From Monosporascus cannonballus (lineage: Eukaryota; Ascomycota; Sordariomycetes; Xylariales), in contig QJNS01000046.1 of the NCBI GenBank assembly GCA_004154925.1, forward strand, positions 1 through 64,000: a stretch of 64,000 nucleotides of DNA. Direction: 5' to 3'. Under the pieces are notes generated by a model, which worked only from the letters and a program-made list of their open reading frames with translations, did not search any database and was not told where the DNA came from. The position numbers and the translations under genes are program-made. Within the stretch, counting starts at the first letter, position 1. Each line of letters begins with the position of its first letter. Shown piece after piece: positions 1 through 13,230 of the stretch.

Positions 1-191
1 ACACACAGAAGCATATAACTGAAGAAGAAGTGTATTAAAGGTTGCCTGACCTCTAGAAGGTCCTAGCTAGAAAGTGAAGGTAGCGAACCCTCCTTTTATA
101 CACATAAATACAGGTAGAGCTGGGAGAAAAAGGTACCAGAAGTACAGGAAGTAATTCCCGCTAGTGCTAACTGGCTTTACTAGGTCTAACA
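1..191 (-). repeat. 3' LTR of a Ty1/copia element (family A)
   Basis: Read on the minus strand, it starts TGTTAGACCTAGTAAAGCC and ends TGCTTCTGTGTGT at the window edge. A TATAAAAGG box lies about 105 bases in. Immediately before its start (minus strand) is the purine run GGAGGGGTG, as expected for a 3' LTR. Related copies occur at 5371-5505 (plus) and about 35776-36018 (plus). The true outer end may lie just outside the window, because the plus-strand copy continues TGTGTGTGATGTCA. Confidence 0.8.
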
Positions 192-200
192 CACCCCTCC
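192..200 (-). other. Polypurine tract of copia element A
   Basis: GGAGGGGTG on the minus strand directly abuts the TGTTAGACC start of the LTR. This is the expected plus-strand DNA priming site and fixes the element's orientation as minus. Confidence 0.7.
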
Positions 201-360
201 AGCTGTTAGAAACTAACGGCTGAAACCCTTATAATACTGAATAACTGCCCAAAAGGAAATACCGTAATAATTAGCCTTTAACAAACAATAAAAAAACGCA
301 AAAACGGGAAAAAAAGGTACTTAACATCTCGATTAATTCGAGAAATTACTCGAGATACCA

Positions 361-436
361 GAACTTCTAACCGGATTCGAACCCATGTTTTTAGTTATTA
401 AGATTTGACGTTATATTATTAAATTACCAAAACTTT
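361..436 (-). pseudogene. tRNA-like relic (76 nt) inside copia element A
   Basis: The minus strand contains a perfect B-box/T-loop core, GGGTTCGAATCC. It is followed by GGTTAGAAGTTC, whose last seven bases can pair, with one mismatch and G-to-A style differences, with AAAGTTT at the other end 76 nt away. That spacing and the T-loop are tRNA-like. The anticodon stem is not clean after RIP, so I cannot name an isotype. It could be a captured tRNA, a tRNA-derived SINE or chance. A hyphenated inverted repeat (ATCTCG...CGAGAT, about 327-356) lies just 3' of it. Confidence 0.35.
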
Positions 437-3400
437 ATTAAATAGCTTTTTTATTAATTTTACCTTTAAGTTCGTCTAAGGATGAAAATAATAATTTATA
501 AAGGAAAAAACGATAAAAAGGAAACGGGAGTAATAACCTTTTGTTACTGGGCGACGTCTAAGATAAATTAATATCTCCTAGGCTTTCTTTAGCCTTAAAG
601 TAACGTCTTAAAAATTTAACGGCCTGACGAACTTTTAATACTGCTAAAGCTTTAAAGGCTTAATTAAGCTACTTGCTATTATGTTATTAATAAGCGTTTA
701 TTCGATTTTTATTTTTTTATTACGTAAATTTTTCGAAGCTAATAATTATGGATATTTACGTATTTTAATTTCGTAATCAGGCGTATGGTTTTTTCAGCAA
801 CTAACCGTATCGTCTATTTATTATTTATCTAGATAATTAAATTTTCGCTTAACTTTAGCTTAATAACCTTAAATAGCCTTAATATGAAAAAGGTTTTTTT
901 AACAGTGTGCAAAAAGGCTAAAAACTTAGCTTCCGGACTTAAGGTGATAACTATATTCTGCTTATTAGCCCTTTATATAATAAAACCACCGAAAAATAAT
1001 AACATAAATTCTTAAAAACTTTTCCGGTTAAGGTTATCCGCGAAAAAAACGTTGTTTGTGTATAGGAACGATCGTACGTTAAGATTTTCGTTATTTCCGA
1101 ATTCCAGGGTTAAGTTACGTATAGAATAAGCGTAAAAAATCATTTCGTTAATAACATTAAGATATATAGAGCTAGGATTTTTGCAATAACGAAATAAATA
1201 AAAAACAGCTTTAATTAAGTCCGGGCGAATAACGATAGTTCCGTATAACTAATTTCCGACCTTCTCGAAATACAACTTTTTAAATACTGTTAATATTTCG
1301 CCTTAATATTTTTTAAAATCTTTTTATTTAAGGACCTTAAAATAACGTTTCCGAAGCTTGGATAATTTAAAACGTATATATAGTTTCTCTCAGTAAGTAT
1401 CTTATAATAACCATAATTTCCTAATTATACGGTTTCGCAAAATATGTATTTTAAGAAATTATTATAAATCTTTTAAGTTATTAATATAAAAATATTATAT
1501 TAATTTTGCAAGAAATTTTTAACGAGTATTATATCGCAAGTTTTATATATTGTAGCTATATCGTTAACGTAAAAAAATAACGTTAACCAGGTATTAATTA
1601 TAACATATAGGTTATTCGAAACGGACTTTAATTCTAATTTCTTTAATCCTACCGTCAGGTCCCGTTATTATAGGAGTAGTAATTACCTTAAGCCGTATAG
1701 GGTCTTTCGGAACCTTTAATAAAAACCCGGGCGTACGAATCCTTATAGGAAACGTATGTATATTAGTTGATCCAGGTCGTTATACAGGAACGCGTTAACG
1801 GCGTTAAATTAACGAAACTTAAGGTTAAATTAGATTGCAATAACTATATGTATACGGAAAAACCTTTTTGTTAACGTAAATATATGGGCGTTAAAGTTTG
1901 GTGGGTCTAAAAGTTATCTCGGATAATACTTTTAGCCTTAAATTTCTAAAATATCCCGTACTTATTAAATTTATATATAAATATCCATATTAACGAAAGA
2001 ATACCGTTAGGACTTACGTCTTATATTATTTTTTATAATAAAGTAACGGTAATTAATCGTTTTACATGATATATCTGATTTTATTTTTTTAATACAACCG
2101 TTTTTTAGTTTTCGGTATATTTATATTATATAGTTTTTTATTAATTCTTTAGGGTAGCAGAAAAGCTAGTACGATATAGGTAATTATGTTTAATCGCAAT
2201 CGAAAATATAACGTTAAAAACGGTTAAATAAGTATTATGTTTTTCGAATTCCAATTTATAACTGGTATTAACCGAAAGTGGCTTTTTTTTTCAGTTTCGT
2301 CTTTCGAAATCGATAATAATTAATTAATCCAGGATATTTAATTCGATACGGCGTTAACGTAATTGCAAAAGATCTGGTAATGTATTTTAAGCTTTATTCG
2401 ATAATAGTACGTAATATTGTTAAAGATCTTTTTCGAAGGTTAAAATAGTTTCCGATATCGGCAAACAAGGTTATATAGCTTTACGTTCCGAATCGTTCGT
2501 TTTATTAAGGATACTTAAAATATCTCTTCCGGAATTATTATTAATTGTCGAATTAAAGAGATTTTCGTCCTAAATAATTTTATACCAATTATTAAGTTTT
2601 ATTCCCTTAATTTCTTATAATGCTTTTTAAATAAAGGGGTTTATAATTATTACGATAATATCGTAAATAACCTTTTTAGATTAGTTTTGTTTTACCGAAT
2701 TATCCACCCCTTTAACGATATTTATATTTAAGGGATTATTACTGAAAATAATTTTAGACGTCGTTAAGAAGGTTGTTATTATAAGTGGAATAAGGATATT
2801 ATCGATTTGGTTATTTAGTTTTGCGATTTTAAACGAGGATATTTTCTATTCGCCTTAATACTTTTTCGTTTTTTTAGAAGTAATATCCCTGATCATAATA
2901 ACGCGTCATTGCAAAAAAGTCCATATTTAATATATGTTATTAATTATATATCTTACAAGGTAGCCGATATATACTTTAAGATTTATCTTTTTTAGATATT
3001 TTGTACCCTGACGGATAATTTCTGTAAGCGTATAAGCTTTTAATGCGAAAAGTACGATATTCATTACGTTCGCCTTTAGGCCTTTTTCGAGAATAGGTAT
3101 TTTATTTTTTGTAGCTAGTTATTCGCTAAAAACCTGGATACGGGTTTTTTAACTTAGAGCATAAATAGGTATGCGATTAGCGATATATATAGCTGTTTTA
3201 TTACTTCCGGCTATAGGTCAGAAAGGAAATTATTGTTGATAATTAGGTAATATACTTTCGTAATAATTACGCTCCCGGCGCGTTCCTGAATGCCTGCAGG
3301 CTTTTTGGTATATGAAAACGAAAGCTTATAAATATTACTTATATTAAGGATTCATTTTCGAAATTTATTTCCGAACGAAATTCCGTAATTTAATGTATTT

Positions 3401-5370
3401 ATTTTAACTTTAATATAAAACTGTTTTTAAGGGGAGTTATTAGGTATATGAATACAGTAAACCTAATTTCTTTTCGCTTCAACATATAATCAAACTTAGT
3501 TTTAATAATTAAATAAATATTAATTAACGTTTTTGTACGCCCGTTAAAAGCGTTGCTGAATTCGAAAAAATTAATATATATTGTATTAAAAATTTGTTTC
3601 CTTTAATCGGTTGTCGTCGTAATATCCTTTTCCGCGTTTTAACAACCTAATAATCTTACTATTAAATCGTTAAAGGTTAATAAATTTTCGTTCCGGTAAT
3701 TATTTGTATTATTTTTTCGAAAGTATGTAGGCCTAGGTATATAAAATTTCGGTATTATAACGTAACGTTTCTTTGTAAGAGCTTTAAAGAAAATCTGAAA
3801 TTATTATCATAAAACATTGATTATAAGTTTAATTTAGGAGGTAGGAATTTCTAAATCAAGGGTTCCGGAACAAAATTCTCATTTTTAGTTTTAAGAATAC
3901 TTTTATTCTTTAGGTTATTTTTATTTTACGGAAAGGTAATAATAGGCTTTTTTCAGTTATTATAAAAGTTATTAAAATAATATCGTCGTTGTTATTCTTT
4001 AGCGTTATTTTAATGTGGTATATAATAGGTTGACGTTTGATCTAATTAATTTCAGTTATTTTCGTACCTTACGCCTTATGATATATAACGTCGGTTTGAT
4101 AATTCCAATAAATCCCGGCTTATCAAAGAAATCTGTACGAAATTAGGGTAATATATATATTAGGAATATATAAATAGTTCTTTAAAAGGAAAGTATTAAA
4201 TTTTTGAAATGGTATAATAAAGGTAATTTTTCGTATATTTTCCCTTACGACCTCGAAATATTTTCTTCCGAGTAAAAATTTTTTAATAACTTTTAGTAAA
4301 TATAAATTAACGAAATTAACTTTATGATTTCCTATATAAAATTCGGAATACATATTTAAGAGCATAACTCTTTTTAATTTATATTCGATAATAATATTAT
4401 TAATTTGTAAATTTATAAAAAGCTTATTACGAAAAACGTTAAAGTTAATTAAAGAACTTATAGTTCATGTTTTTGCAAACTTTTAATTGTTTTTTTATAT
4501 TAATAAACCATTTTCGAAATATATGTATTTATTTTTTTCCCGGATTTTAAAAACTTTGTTTTACTTAGTAGATTTAATGTTTTCGTTAGTATAAGGATAG
4601 TTTTTTTTAAAAAAATGTTTTTTAATACTAGCATTTTAACGTAAAACAATTATTGTTATTATTACTATCGTTATTCCGGTTATTATTTTCCAGTTATTTA
4701 AAGGTATATTCGTTTAATTAGGCATTTTTTTATTCGGGGTAACGCCGACCGCTTTTCGTAATAATTATTTTATAATAACGTTTTAAGCTTTCCGCAGCCT
4801 TATATAACTTGAAAACCGTTTTAAGAATTGTTATACGGGTAAAAGCTTAATAAAATCTTTGTTTTCGAATATAACTTTTTTTACTTTAGCTATTTAAGTA
4901 ATAAAAAAATCGGATAAATAGATATTCATAAATTTTAGAAAATTAAAGTGTCCGTAATAATTTGTAACGGCTGGTATTTAAAGTTCCATAATTTTAATAC
5001 ACATTTTTTAATATGTAAATAGCTAAATATGTATTTAAATCTTATTAGTTTTTAAAGTTTATTTGTATCGAACGTTGATATTATAAATTTAAACGTTATT
5101 ATTAGGCTTAAACATATTTTTTAAAGTAATTAGCTTTTTTCGAAACGTAACTTTTTTTCAATATACCTAATAATAATCAAGGTAAATAGACTAGTTTAAA
5201 AACGTGCTAACTTTAGCGAATACCTTTTTCTAAGCGATATATAGGGATTGTTTCCTATTATATGCCTTTAGCGCCTTTTCGAATTTCGAATAATTCGGAC
5301 CATTTAGAGCATATTCGTTACTTATTCTATTCTGAAAATAATAAGGCTTAGGAAGAATCGGCATCGTTAG

Positions 5371-5505
5371 TGTTAGACCTAGTAAAGCCAATTAGCACTA
5401 GCGGGAATTACTTCCTGTACCCCTGGTACCTTTTTCTCCCAGCTCCACCTGTATTTACGTGTATAAAAAGAGGGTTCGCTATCTTCACTTTTTAATTAAG
5501 ATATT
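5371..5505 (+). repeat. Truncated family-A LTR, inverted relative to the copia element
   Basis: It begins TGTTAGACCTAGTAAAGCC on the plus strand and includes a GTGTATAAAAAGAGGG TATA box. It stays alignable to the 1-191 LTR until about 5505, where it gives way to chromovirus B3 sequence. It faces opposite to the LTR expected at the 5' end of a minus-strand element, and the copia gag ATG lies six bases to its left. Confidence 0.75.
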
Positions 5506-6270
5506 TCTGCTAAAATTTCGAGTAAATCTTTTATAATAATTGGCGAATCCTTTTAGAGTTTATCATGATATATCTTAAGGTAATAATTTGTCCCAAATAT
5601 TCCATTTTTATATATAAAATTATTTTTTATATTAGTAAATAACTTTACGATTTATAAAACTTAAGGAACTTTATAAACGTATTTTATATATGCTTTTTCC
5701 GTTTTTAAGAAAATAAAAATGTCGTCGAGATAGCAAACGACGAAAATATCGAGATATTCTCGTAACATATAGTTAACCATTCGTTAGAAAATTACTGGTA
5801 CGTTCGTAAGTCTTATTAACGCAATCAAATATTTAAATAGTCCGTATTTCTTTCTAAAAGTTATTTTTATTTGTATCTTTTTTTAATTTTAATAAGTTTA
5901 TATCTATTTTTAAAATAGAATTTTATAAACCATTTAGCTTTATAAAGTCAGTTTTTTATTTTTGTAATTAGGGATAATAATATTTAACGTTTAATAGTAA
6001 TATTGTTTAATTATCGGTAATTAACTAAAAATTGTATTTTTTTAAGTACGAAAAATATCGGCTATTTTGCTAATAATTTCGAAAGTCGAATCCATTCTTT
6101 TTGTCACCGACTTTCCAAGAATTCTTTAAAAATGCGTAATTCGTTTCCGTTAAGGTTATAAATAGAGTAGAATTTCGTCGAAGATTCTTTTTTAAAAATT
6201 ACTTTATAATTCTTTTCGTTATATTTTAATAATTTCGTATTAAGCCTTTTTCTGAAAAACTGCTTATATC

Positions 6271-6435
6271 TGTTACGGACCAAGGGCCCTAGTGGAAGGA
6301 TTAGCATAACGCTAATCCCGTGGCTCCTGTATATATAACTAGCTGTTCTCACGTATTTTCTTAGCTATTCTCTAGATTTTCCAATAGATTTATTGTAGCC
6401 TATATTCTTAGTTACTACGTATGTAACCTTTTACA
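6271..6435 (+). repeat. 5' LTR of element D
   Basis: 165 bp, TG...CA ends, preceded by the target duplication ATATC. It matches the right LTR over its full length, apart mainly from C/T and G/A differences. Confidence 0.8.
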
Positions 6436-7039
6436 TATTAAGAAATCTCCTTTTTTACGAACGGTCTGTCGCCGTAAGAAATACGGCAACGTTACATACC
6501 TGCTATTTGTGCATAATTTATTCGCTATAAATACCAAAGAATTCCGTTATTAAATTTTACAAGCCGTTCGCAAATTATAAGGCCGTAAAGATTATAATGC
6601 TTAGAAGTTCAAAATAAATAAGAAGTTGTTTGTTAACGAAAAGGCAATCGGCGAAAATCGTACGTAATTTTTTTATATTTAAAAAACTTTTAATTATTAG
6701 CTTTAAAAATTAACGTTTTTATCATATATATAAAAAGCCTTAAAAAAAATTAAACCTTTAAACCTTTTTAAATTATATCGCCGTTATTTTAAAAATATTT
6801 AATAAAAAATAAAAATTTAATTAACATTTAACCAAATTGCATTAACGTAATACTTAAACGGCGTCTAAATACGTTCCCATATTTGAAAATATTTTTTATT
6901 AAACCGGAAAAAACGAATAACCGGATAAAGCCAAAATTTTTCTGTTAATTTTAGGCCTTAACGCCGAATAGAAAAAATAATTAAATTACGAAAAATAACT
7001 TAATATTTGGGAAAAGTTCGCGCAACTTCTTTACCGTTC

Positions 7040-7590
7040 GGAAATATCGTTTTTAACGGTCCTTATTCCGGCGTATTTGCGCGTAATAATTTTTTAATCG
7101 GAAAACAATATTATAAAAAGTATGGAAATTAGTACGTTAACCGCCGATTATTAATATAAACGTCGTTGGCAAACGGAAGGGCGTTATTTAAGGCATAGCA
7201 AAACGGGGCATTTTCGGAGAAATTATCCTAAAGGGAAGGAAATCGCCATCCGACATATTGGCGTTAATAAGGCCTTAAAGGTTCCGTTATTACTTAAATA
7301 ATAAAAAGTAACCGTAAAAGCGTTCGATAAAATTTAAGAAAATTTAAATAAGTTTAACGCTTACGAAGTATTAAAGGAATTAATAAAAAAAAGTTTTAGG
7401 GAAAATAATATAAAGATATAAAGCTGATAATGCGTAACGTACCAAAAATGTACGGACGTAAAATATGCGGCGTGGTCTCTCCGTAACCGTCGGAAAACCC
7501 GTCGGACTAGGATTTGCGAATATCGCCGCCTTGGACCAAGGTCCTTAAGAGGATGTTATAAGTAAACGATTGCCGTATAACGGGAAAAAG
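7040..7590 (+). pseudogene. gag relic of element D with degraded zinc knuckle
   Basis: A plus-strand frame around 7183-7232 reads R-Y-L-R-H-S-K-T-G-H-F-R-R-N-Y-P-K-G. Spaced as a CCHC knuckle (C-x2-C-x4-H-x4-C), the first and last Cys positions are Tyr (TAT, one RIP change from TGT), the His is present, and the second Cys position is His, which RIP alone does not explain. A basic tail follows. The frame has stops before and after. The function inferred from family knowledge is capsid/nucleocapsid packaging of element RNA. Confidence 0.5.
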
Positions 7591-7593
7591 CAA

Positions 7594-7618
7594 GGATTAG
7601 ATTTAAAGGGGGGGGTTA
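7594..7618 (+). other. Polypurine tract of element D
   Basis: A purine-rich segment ends in a run of eight or more G, three bases before the right LTR. It sets the plus orientation of D. Confidence 0.6.
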
Positions 7619-7783
7619 TATCACGGGCCAAGGGCCCTAGTAAAAGGATTAGCATAGCGTTAATCCCGTAGCTCCTATATATATAGCTAGCTGTTCCTAC
7701 GTATCTTTTTAGCTATTCCCTAGATTTCTCAATAGACCTGTTGTGGCCCATATCGTTAGTTACTGCGTATGCAGCCCCTTATA
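7619..7783 (+). repeat. 3' LTR of element D
   Basis: 165 bp, starting TATCACGG (RIP form of TGTTACGG) and ending CCCCTTATA, followed by the target duplication ATATC at 7784-7788. Confidence 0.8.
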
Positions 7784-9213
7784 ATATCTATAATATTATA
7801 ATATTACGTTAATCAGAATTTTTAATTTTTAAGGCTATTATTTTAAGTTGTTATCTAGTTACTTTAATTTAGCTTTAATAAAAATTACGATACGTCGTAT
7901 TTTTTAATGCTTTTTTTTTATATTTTATCCCTTTGCGTAATAAGGTTTTTAGCGTATGTTTATACCTGTATTCGGTGTTATTTTCGATCGAATATTAAGA
8001 TTATAATTTTTTCTTGCTTTATCCGTTAATAAAATATAAGATAAACCCTACCTGGCTAGTTTTTCCAATAAATAAGATTTCGTATTGGCGTATCTATAGT
8101 AATTCTAAGATTTTATCGTAATTCCTAAATAAAACGATATCAAAATTAAGTATTTAATATAGTTTTTAACCAAAAGTCACGAAATAATTAATTTCGCGTA
8201 TAATTTTCCTGTTATCGTAAGCGAATTCTTAACTTTCGATATTCGTCGCTATATAACATTCTAACTTATATCTCCAAATTAATTTAAATTTATTAATTAT
8301 ATTTAGTGCAATATAATTTCCGTTTAAAGTTTCATAATCCATTATTGCGGTATATTAATATATTCCGATTCGTATATTCAAAGTAATAAGGTTATTAATG
8401 GCCTTTATCGTCGCGTTTAAACCTTTTTTGCAAATTCTTTTTTAATGTCTTTAGATTTCGTTATTTTGCAGCTTTTTTATAAATATCTTTTTTTTAAATA
8501 CCTATTCGAATTTGTTAAACTATACTTATATTTTTATGTTTAGCGTATTAAGTTATTATATTTATCGTTAGTGCCATTATATTATTTCATCGAATTATGT
8601 TACATATTTTTAATTATATCATAATGTTTTCTCATTAAGTAATTTATTCTTTTATAGTTTTAATTACATCGTATTATACGTTATTTTAATTATCGTTTCA
8701 AACTTCGCTTATAAAGAAATATAATTTTTTAATAATCTTTTTTTCGTAAACGATTATAATAAATACTTATTAAAAATTGAAATTTATAATAACTTTTTAA
8801 AATCGCTTTTTTGCGATATATTAAATTAATTTCTTTTTCGTTTAATAATCATATTATTAATAAATATACAAATGATCTTTTTCTAAGTATTATTTTTTTT
8901 CGGGTTAGTTTTTTTTCGGCCAGTTATTAAATATTTCCTGGGGTTATAAATCGAAAATGTTGATATTATTATTTATTATTTTTATTATTTCCGTTTCGGT
9001 TTGAAAATTCGAATCCTTTATAATATATACGGATAATTCGTCCGTAAATATATTATTTCCATTTTTCGAAATCGGTATATTCTCGTCGTCGATAATATAT
9101 AATATATATTTTGCCGTATTTATTAGAGGTTTCGCGATAAGCCTTTCCTGTTTAATTCTGGTATTTGCGTAATTATCCTTATAATGCTTCTTATTATGCT
9201 TGCAATATCTGTT

Positions 9214-9564
9214 TGTTATGACCCAACGGGCTGCGGTCTCCAAAACGGCCTATTATAACCCAATCACGAGTGCGCAGTAAGACAGGTCACGTAACGGATC
9301 ATCAACTTACTGATGGTAAGCCAGTAAGCCAGATCACTAATTTACTTGTAGTAAACCAATAAGCCAGATCAAAATATATACGTTCATTATTTTCATAATT
9401 TAAATAACTTTAGTTTATAATAATAATTCGTTACCTAAGGCACCTTTAATATTACGAAACGTAATACGTTATTATATTTATTGCTTAGATTTTCACGATA
9501 TTCCTGCTCATATAAACCTATACGACTGAGGTTTAATAATTAGTTAAACCGTTTAGCCGTTATA
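9214..9564 (+). repeat. 5' LTR of B1, with two minisatellite units
   Basis: 351 bp. It contains two copies (about 9300-9375) of the 35-bp unit whose core is CTTACTGGTAATAAGCC. The B1 3' LTR has three copies, which accounts for the 35-bp length difference. Confidence 0.85.
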
Positions 9565-10009
9565 CGTTATAAGTTTTTGCTTAATAGTACCGTTAAACTT
9601 TGAGCAATATCGCCGACAATATATTTACCCGCAAATAACCTGAATAACTGATATACTAGGTCCCGTATTACCCGGATATTAGAATAAAATTTAAGAAAAA
9701 AAAAGTTTCGCCTTTTTCGCAAAAAAGCTTTTCGAGGTCTGGATATTATAAACGAACGTATTTTTTAGCTTAAAAAAGATAATAATAATCTTACGACGTT
9801 TTTTAAGCTATTTATAAGAAGCTTAAGGAAAAAAGAAAAGTTCTCGAGATTAAGAAACTTTTTCGAATAAGCTTACCTCAGCTAGCTCAGGCCTTCCTAG
9901 CTCGTTTTCCCAATTTTTTCAAAGTCACTCAAGTACCGCTCCATAACGCTAAATATTAACCAATCAAATCCCAAATCGCCGTAACGAGCTAGCGAGGCCT
10001 AAGTTGTAA

Positions 10010-10312
10010 TTGCGTAAAAACGGCTTCGTTTGGTACATTTACTTTTTCAAAAAAACAAAAGTCCGTAATTATTTAATAATAAAACGTTTTTCTACAGATT
10101 TATATATACCGTTATTTCTGCCATGGCTTATTATCAATACTATTCTGGTCCTAATCAGGACCCATTTGCCACTCTTAGACCGCAACGCGTATAACAGCTG
10201 CAGCCCGAGCCCGTTACGTTATTATCCCCCCTTTCAGAATACGATAAATCCGAATTCTCCCAGTTCTACCGGGCCACGCCCTGAGAACAGAATATACGTA
10301 CGCGTACCTTGA
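10010..10312 (+). other. Left GC-balanced part of element E, small open frame of unknown meaning
   Basis: A 100-codon open frame, proline-rich near its end (SPSPLRYYPPF...). It lies in the part of E that escaped most RIP. No similarity recognised. It may be transposon non-coding sequence that is open by chance. Confidence 0.2.
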
Positions 10313-13230
10313 ATTTCTGGCATTAACATAAAAGAACTAATATAACGTTTAAAAATTTCATTCGTAGTTAAGTTTTTTGTGACGATTTAGGCCGAGCCAC
10401 CAGTTCGACCGTTCGGATCAACCGATTGTATGCTCTGATCAGGACGGGACGCGACTTAGGGCGGCCTTATAATTCTTTCCGATATTTATCGAGCTTATAA
10501 CGTAATAACAATCCGTAACCTATATGGATCGGTTTGCGGTATGGGGATATAAAGCCGTTACTTCCGATTAAGCGAATTCCGCCGCCTGCGAAAAGTCGCT
10601 AATGCTTTTTGTCAAATCGAAAGTACAGTTTTTTTATATATTATATATAACGTAAAAAAATAACCGGTTTTTCAAAATGTACCAATACTGCTATTTATTA
10701 AAACCGGGAATCGCCTTAATTAAATTAATTATATTTTAAATTAAATATAGACCTTTAATTTTATTTAACTTATTCGGGAACTTATTAAGTAAAAACCGGT
10801 TAAATTCGGTAAAAATAAATATTTATTTTGCCCTTTTACCGCTAAACGGAAATAATTGCGTAAAAAGTAATTCGTTCGCTTATCGTTTATATTAGAACTT
10901 TTTTTTTCCTCAGTAACCGCTTTTACTGAACCGACTTTTAAATATTTTTACATAAATGTTTTCGAATTTAAACGTTCGGGTATATGGAAGAAATTAAGCA
11001 GACATATATTGCAATAAAACTTAGCCGAAATTAAGTTATTTCAATTTCTTTTTATTATAATAATTTTATTTTTTTAAATATGCCAAAATCGTTTCAGATA
11101 TATATTTGCCATTAAATAATACGTATTATTATAGCCTAATTTTTATCCGGTATCGCAAGTTAAAATTATTCTATTTCGAAAATTTACGGGTAATATTTTA
11201 GCCGGTCGAAAATTAAAACTAAAATTCGATAATTATTTTGTTTTAATCGGGATTATTTGCGATAAATTACGTATTATTTTCCTTATTATCCGAATCTCTT
11301 AAGTCGCTTTTTATTATGACCTTTATATTTTCATAGGTAATACGGTTTTTAGCTTACCGGGCCTGGACTTTTTTTGTTATTTTATCCTTATTTAAAATAA
11401 ATGGTTTAATTTTATATTTGTTAAACGCTTAATAAACTGCAAATAATATAACTTATTTATTGTTAATTATATTTAATTGCTTATAATTACGAACGGTTCG
11501 ATTAAATTGTTACTATAAATCCTTAATCGAAAAACTTTACTGTATATTTTATGGTATTATTTGATTAATATCCGGAATATTTATATTTAATTTAAAAATA
11601 ATAATAAATACGACGATCCGGATAAAACCACGAAATTGCTTTAAGTTATTATATATGCGAATTTGGTTTTTGTAAAATATTTCGGAATTATAAAATTTCA
11701 CAATTTTTTTATGACTTTCAATAAATACCCCGGGTTTATTATAATCCTAATTAGATATTTATGATTATTTATAATTTTCGCCTTATTATTAAAATAAATA
11801 ATAATTTTAATAATAAAACGTAAATTATTAAATTAAATTAAAAAATATTATTTAATAATCCGGCTAAATTAATTATTAGGAAATATAAATACTTTTTATT
11901 CGAACGTTAATATTTAGGTATAAGGAAAATAATAATATCGATTTCGGAACGATTAATATTGAACCGTCGGATTTCCGCTTTATAATTATATTAAATTAAA
12001 TTCCCGATGTGATAAACACCGCCATATTCTGTAATTTTTAAGGTATTATTCGTTATTATTATATATAAATTAATATATATAAACAGGAAAAATAAAACGT
12101 AAATTATAGATATTAATATATTTAAGCCGGATATCTTTCTATTTTAATAATAAATATTTTTTTTACGATAATAATTAAATTATATTACTGTTTTAGAATA
12201 AGATGTAATATAATAATTTAGAATTAATTCTTCGAAATTTATTTAAAATTAAGAATAATATAGTTATATTATTCGGCAATTATACGGTCGAATATTCGGG
12301 ATTAAGCTTTTTCGTATTTACGGATATTAAAATAAAAGCGAAATATGGAATTATTAATATAAAAATTCGATATTTTTCCGCCAATTTAATTAATAATACG
12401 ACTTATATAACAATTAAATTAATTATTAACGAAAAAATTTACATAATTAAGGATTTTTTAAAGTTTATTTTAATACCGAAAACAATATTAAGTTTTCCGA
12501 AAACCAGATTATATACTGTATTAATTTATTTTTTTTATAAAATTTGGTTTTATCCGTTAAATATAACGCCTAATATAAAGCGAATAAACCGACGGCATAA
12601 AGTTTTTATAAGGTTATTAGCCGTACATATAATATTGACATATGGGTTAATTACGTTTATATCGATAAAAAACCGGTAATGGTATCGGATAAAAATAAAC
12701 GTTTCGTTTTGAAAAATTAAATATTTAAAAATTTAAGATATTTACTTTAAACGTTTAAATATATTATTCGTATTTGGTTAATTAAGAAAAAATATATTTC
12801 AAAACTTATTACGGACGAGTTTAAACTTTATATATTATTATTTTAATTTATAAGGTTATATTATTATACTGGAATAAAAAAATAAAATGTTATAATATGT
12901 ATTAATGGTAATTTTAGGTTATTTCTTTATTATAATAATTTTTAATTTTTATTAATTACAATTATGATTATATTTAAATATAAAGAATTAAATTTTGCAT
13001 TAAATTATATAAATTAAAATAATTAAAACTTAGTATATAATATATATTGCCAAAATTAATAATAATAATTTTTGCAAATTTATATGCGAACGTACCAAAT
13101 AGAACGAAAAAATCACAACTTGTTATTAAGCCCTATTTTGGAGAGTTTATAGTTTTTGTGGATATTGTTCTTAAATAGGTTTAGCTGATATATTTGACCC
13201 CTGACAGATATTTCTTAATCAAAAGCTATA

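Larger units (their letters stand above)
192..5370 (-). mobile_element. RIP-inactivated Ty1/copia retrotransposon, internal region
   Basis: Minus-strand gag-pol relic. A reverse-transcriptase motif reads YVNDIA at 1554-1571; copia enzymes carry YVDDI there, and GAC to AAC is a RIP-type change. The stop-free stretch 4123-4365 ends in residues like those before copia gag-pre-integrase (a 'LYIPNIYITLISY' segment). The presumed gag begins at the ATG on 5364-5362, only six bases from an LTR fragment. RT lying closer to the 3' LTR than the gag-pre-integrase segment fits the copia order (integrase before RT). Dozens of TAA/TAG stops make it non-functional. Length is about 5.2 kb, normal for copia. 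No primer-binding site can be identified, because the expected 5' LTR is not there; an oppositely oriented LTR piece stands in its place. Confidence 0.75.
6271..7783 (+). mobile_element. Element D: 1.5-kb gag-only LTR retrotransposon
   Basis: Two 165-bp direct LTRs (6271-6435 and 7619-7783; TGTTACGGACC...TTTTACA and RIP variants) enclose about 1.2 kb. The target duplication is ATATC (6266-6270 and 7784-7788). A polypurine tract precedes the right LTR, giving plus orientation. The interior has one gag-like zinc-knuckle relic and no room for protease, RT or integrase. The corresponding site in B4 (about 46495-46540) lacks the insert. This is a complete non-autonomous element, comparable in layout to the TR-GAG type described in plants. 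It must have been mobilised by another element's enzymes. Confidence 0.8.

Noticed and set aside
9300..9375. CRISPR-like array (35-bp units in LTRs)
   Set aside because: Units are directly adjacent tandem repeats without spacers, inside eukaryotic LTRs.
12270..12650. Plus-strand frame in element E read as a copia protease or transposase
   Set aside because: Some residues look plausible, but no catalytic motif could be placed, and AT-rich DNA easily yields such stretches.
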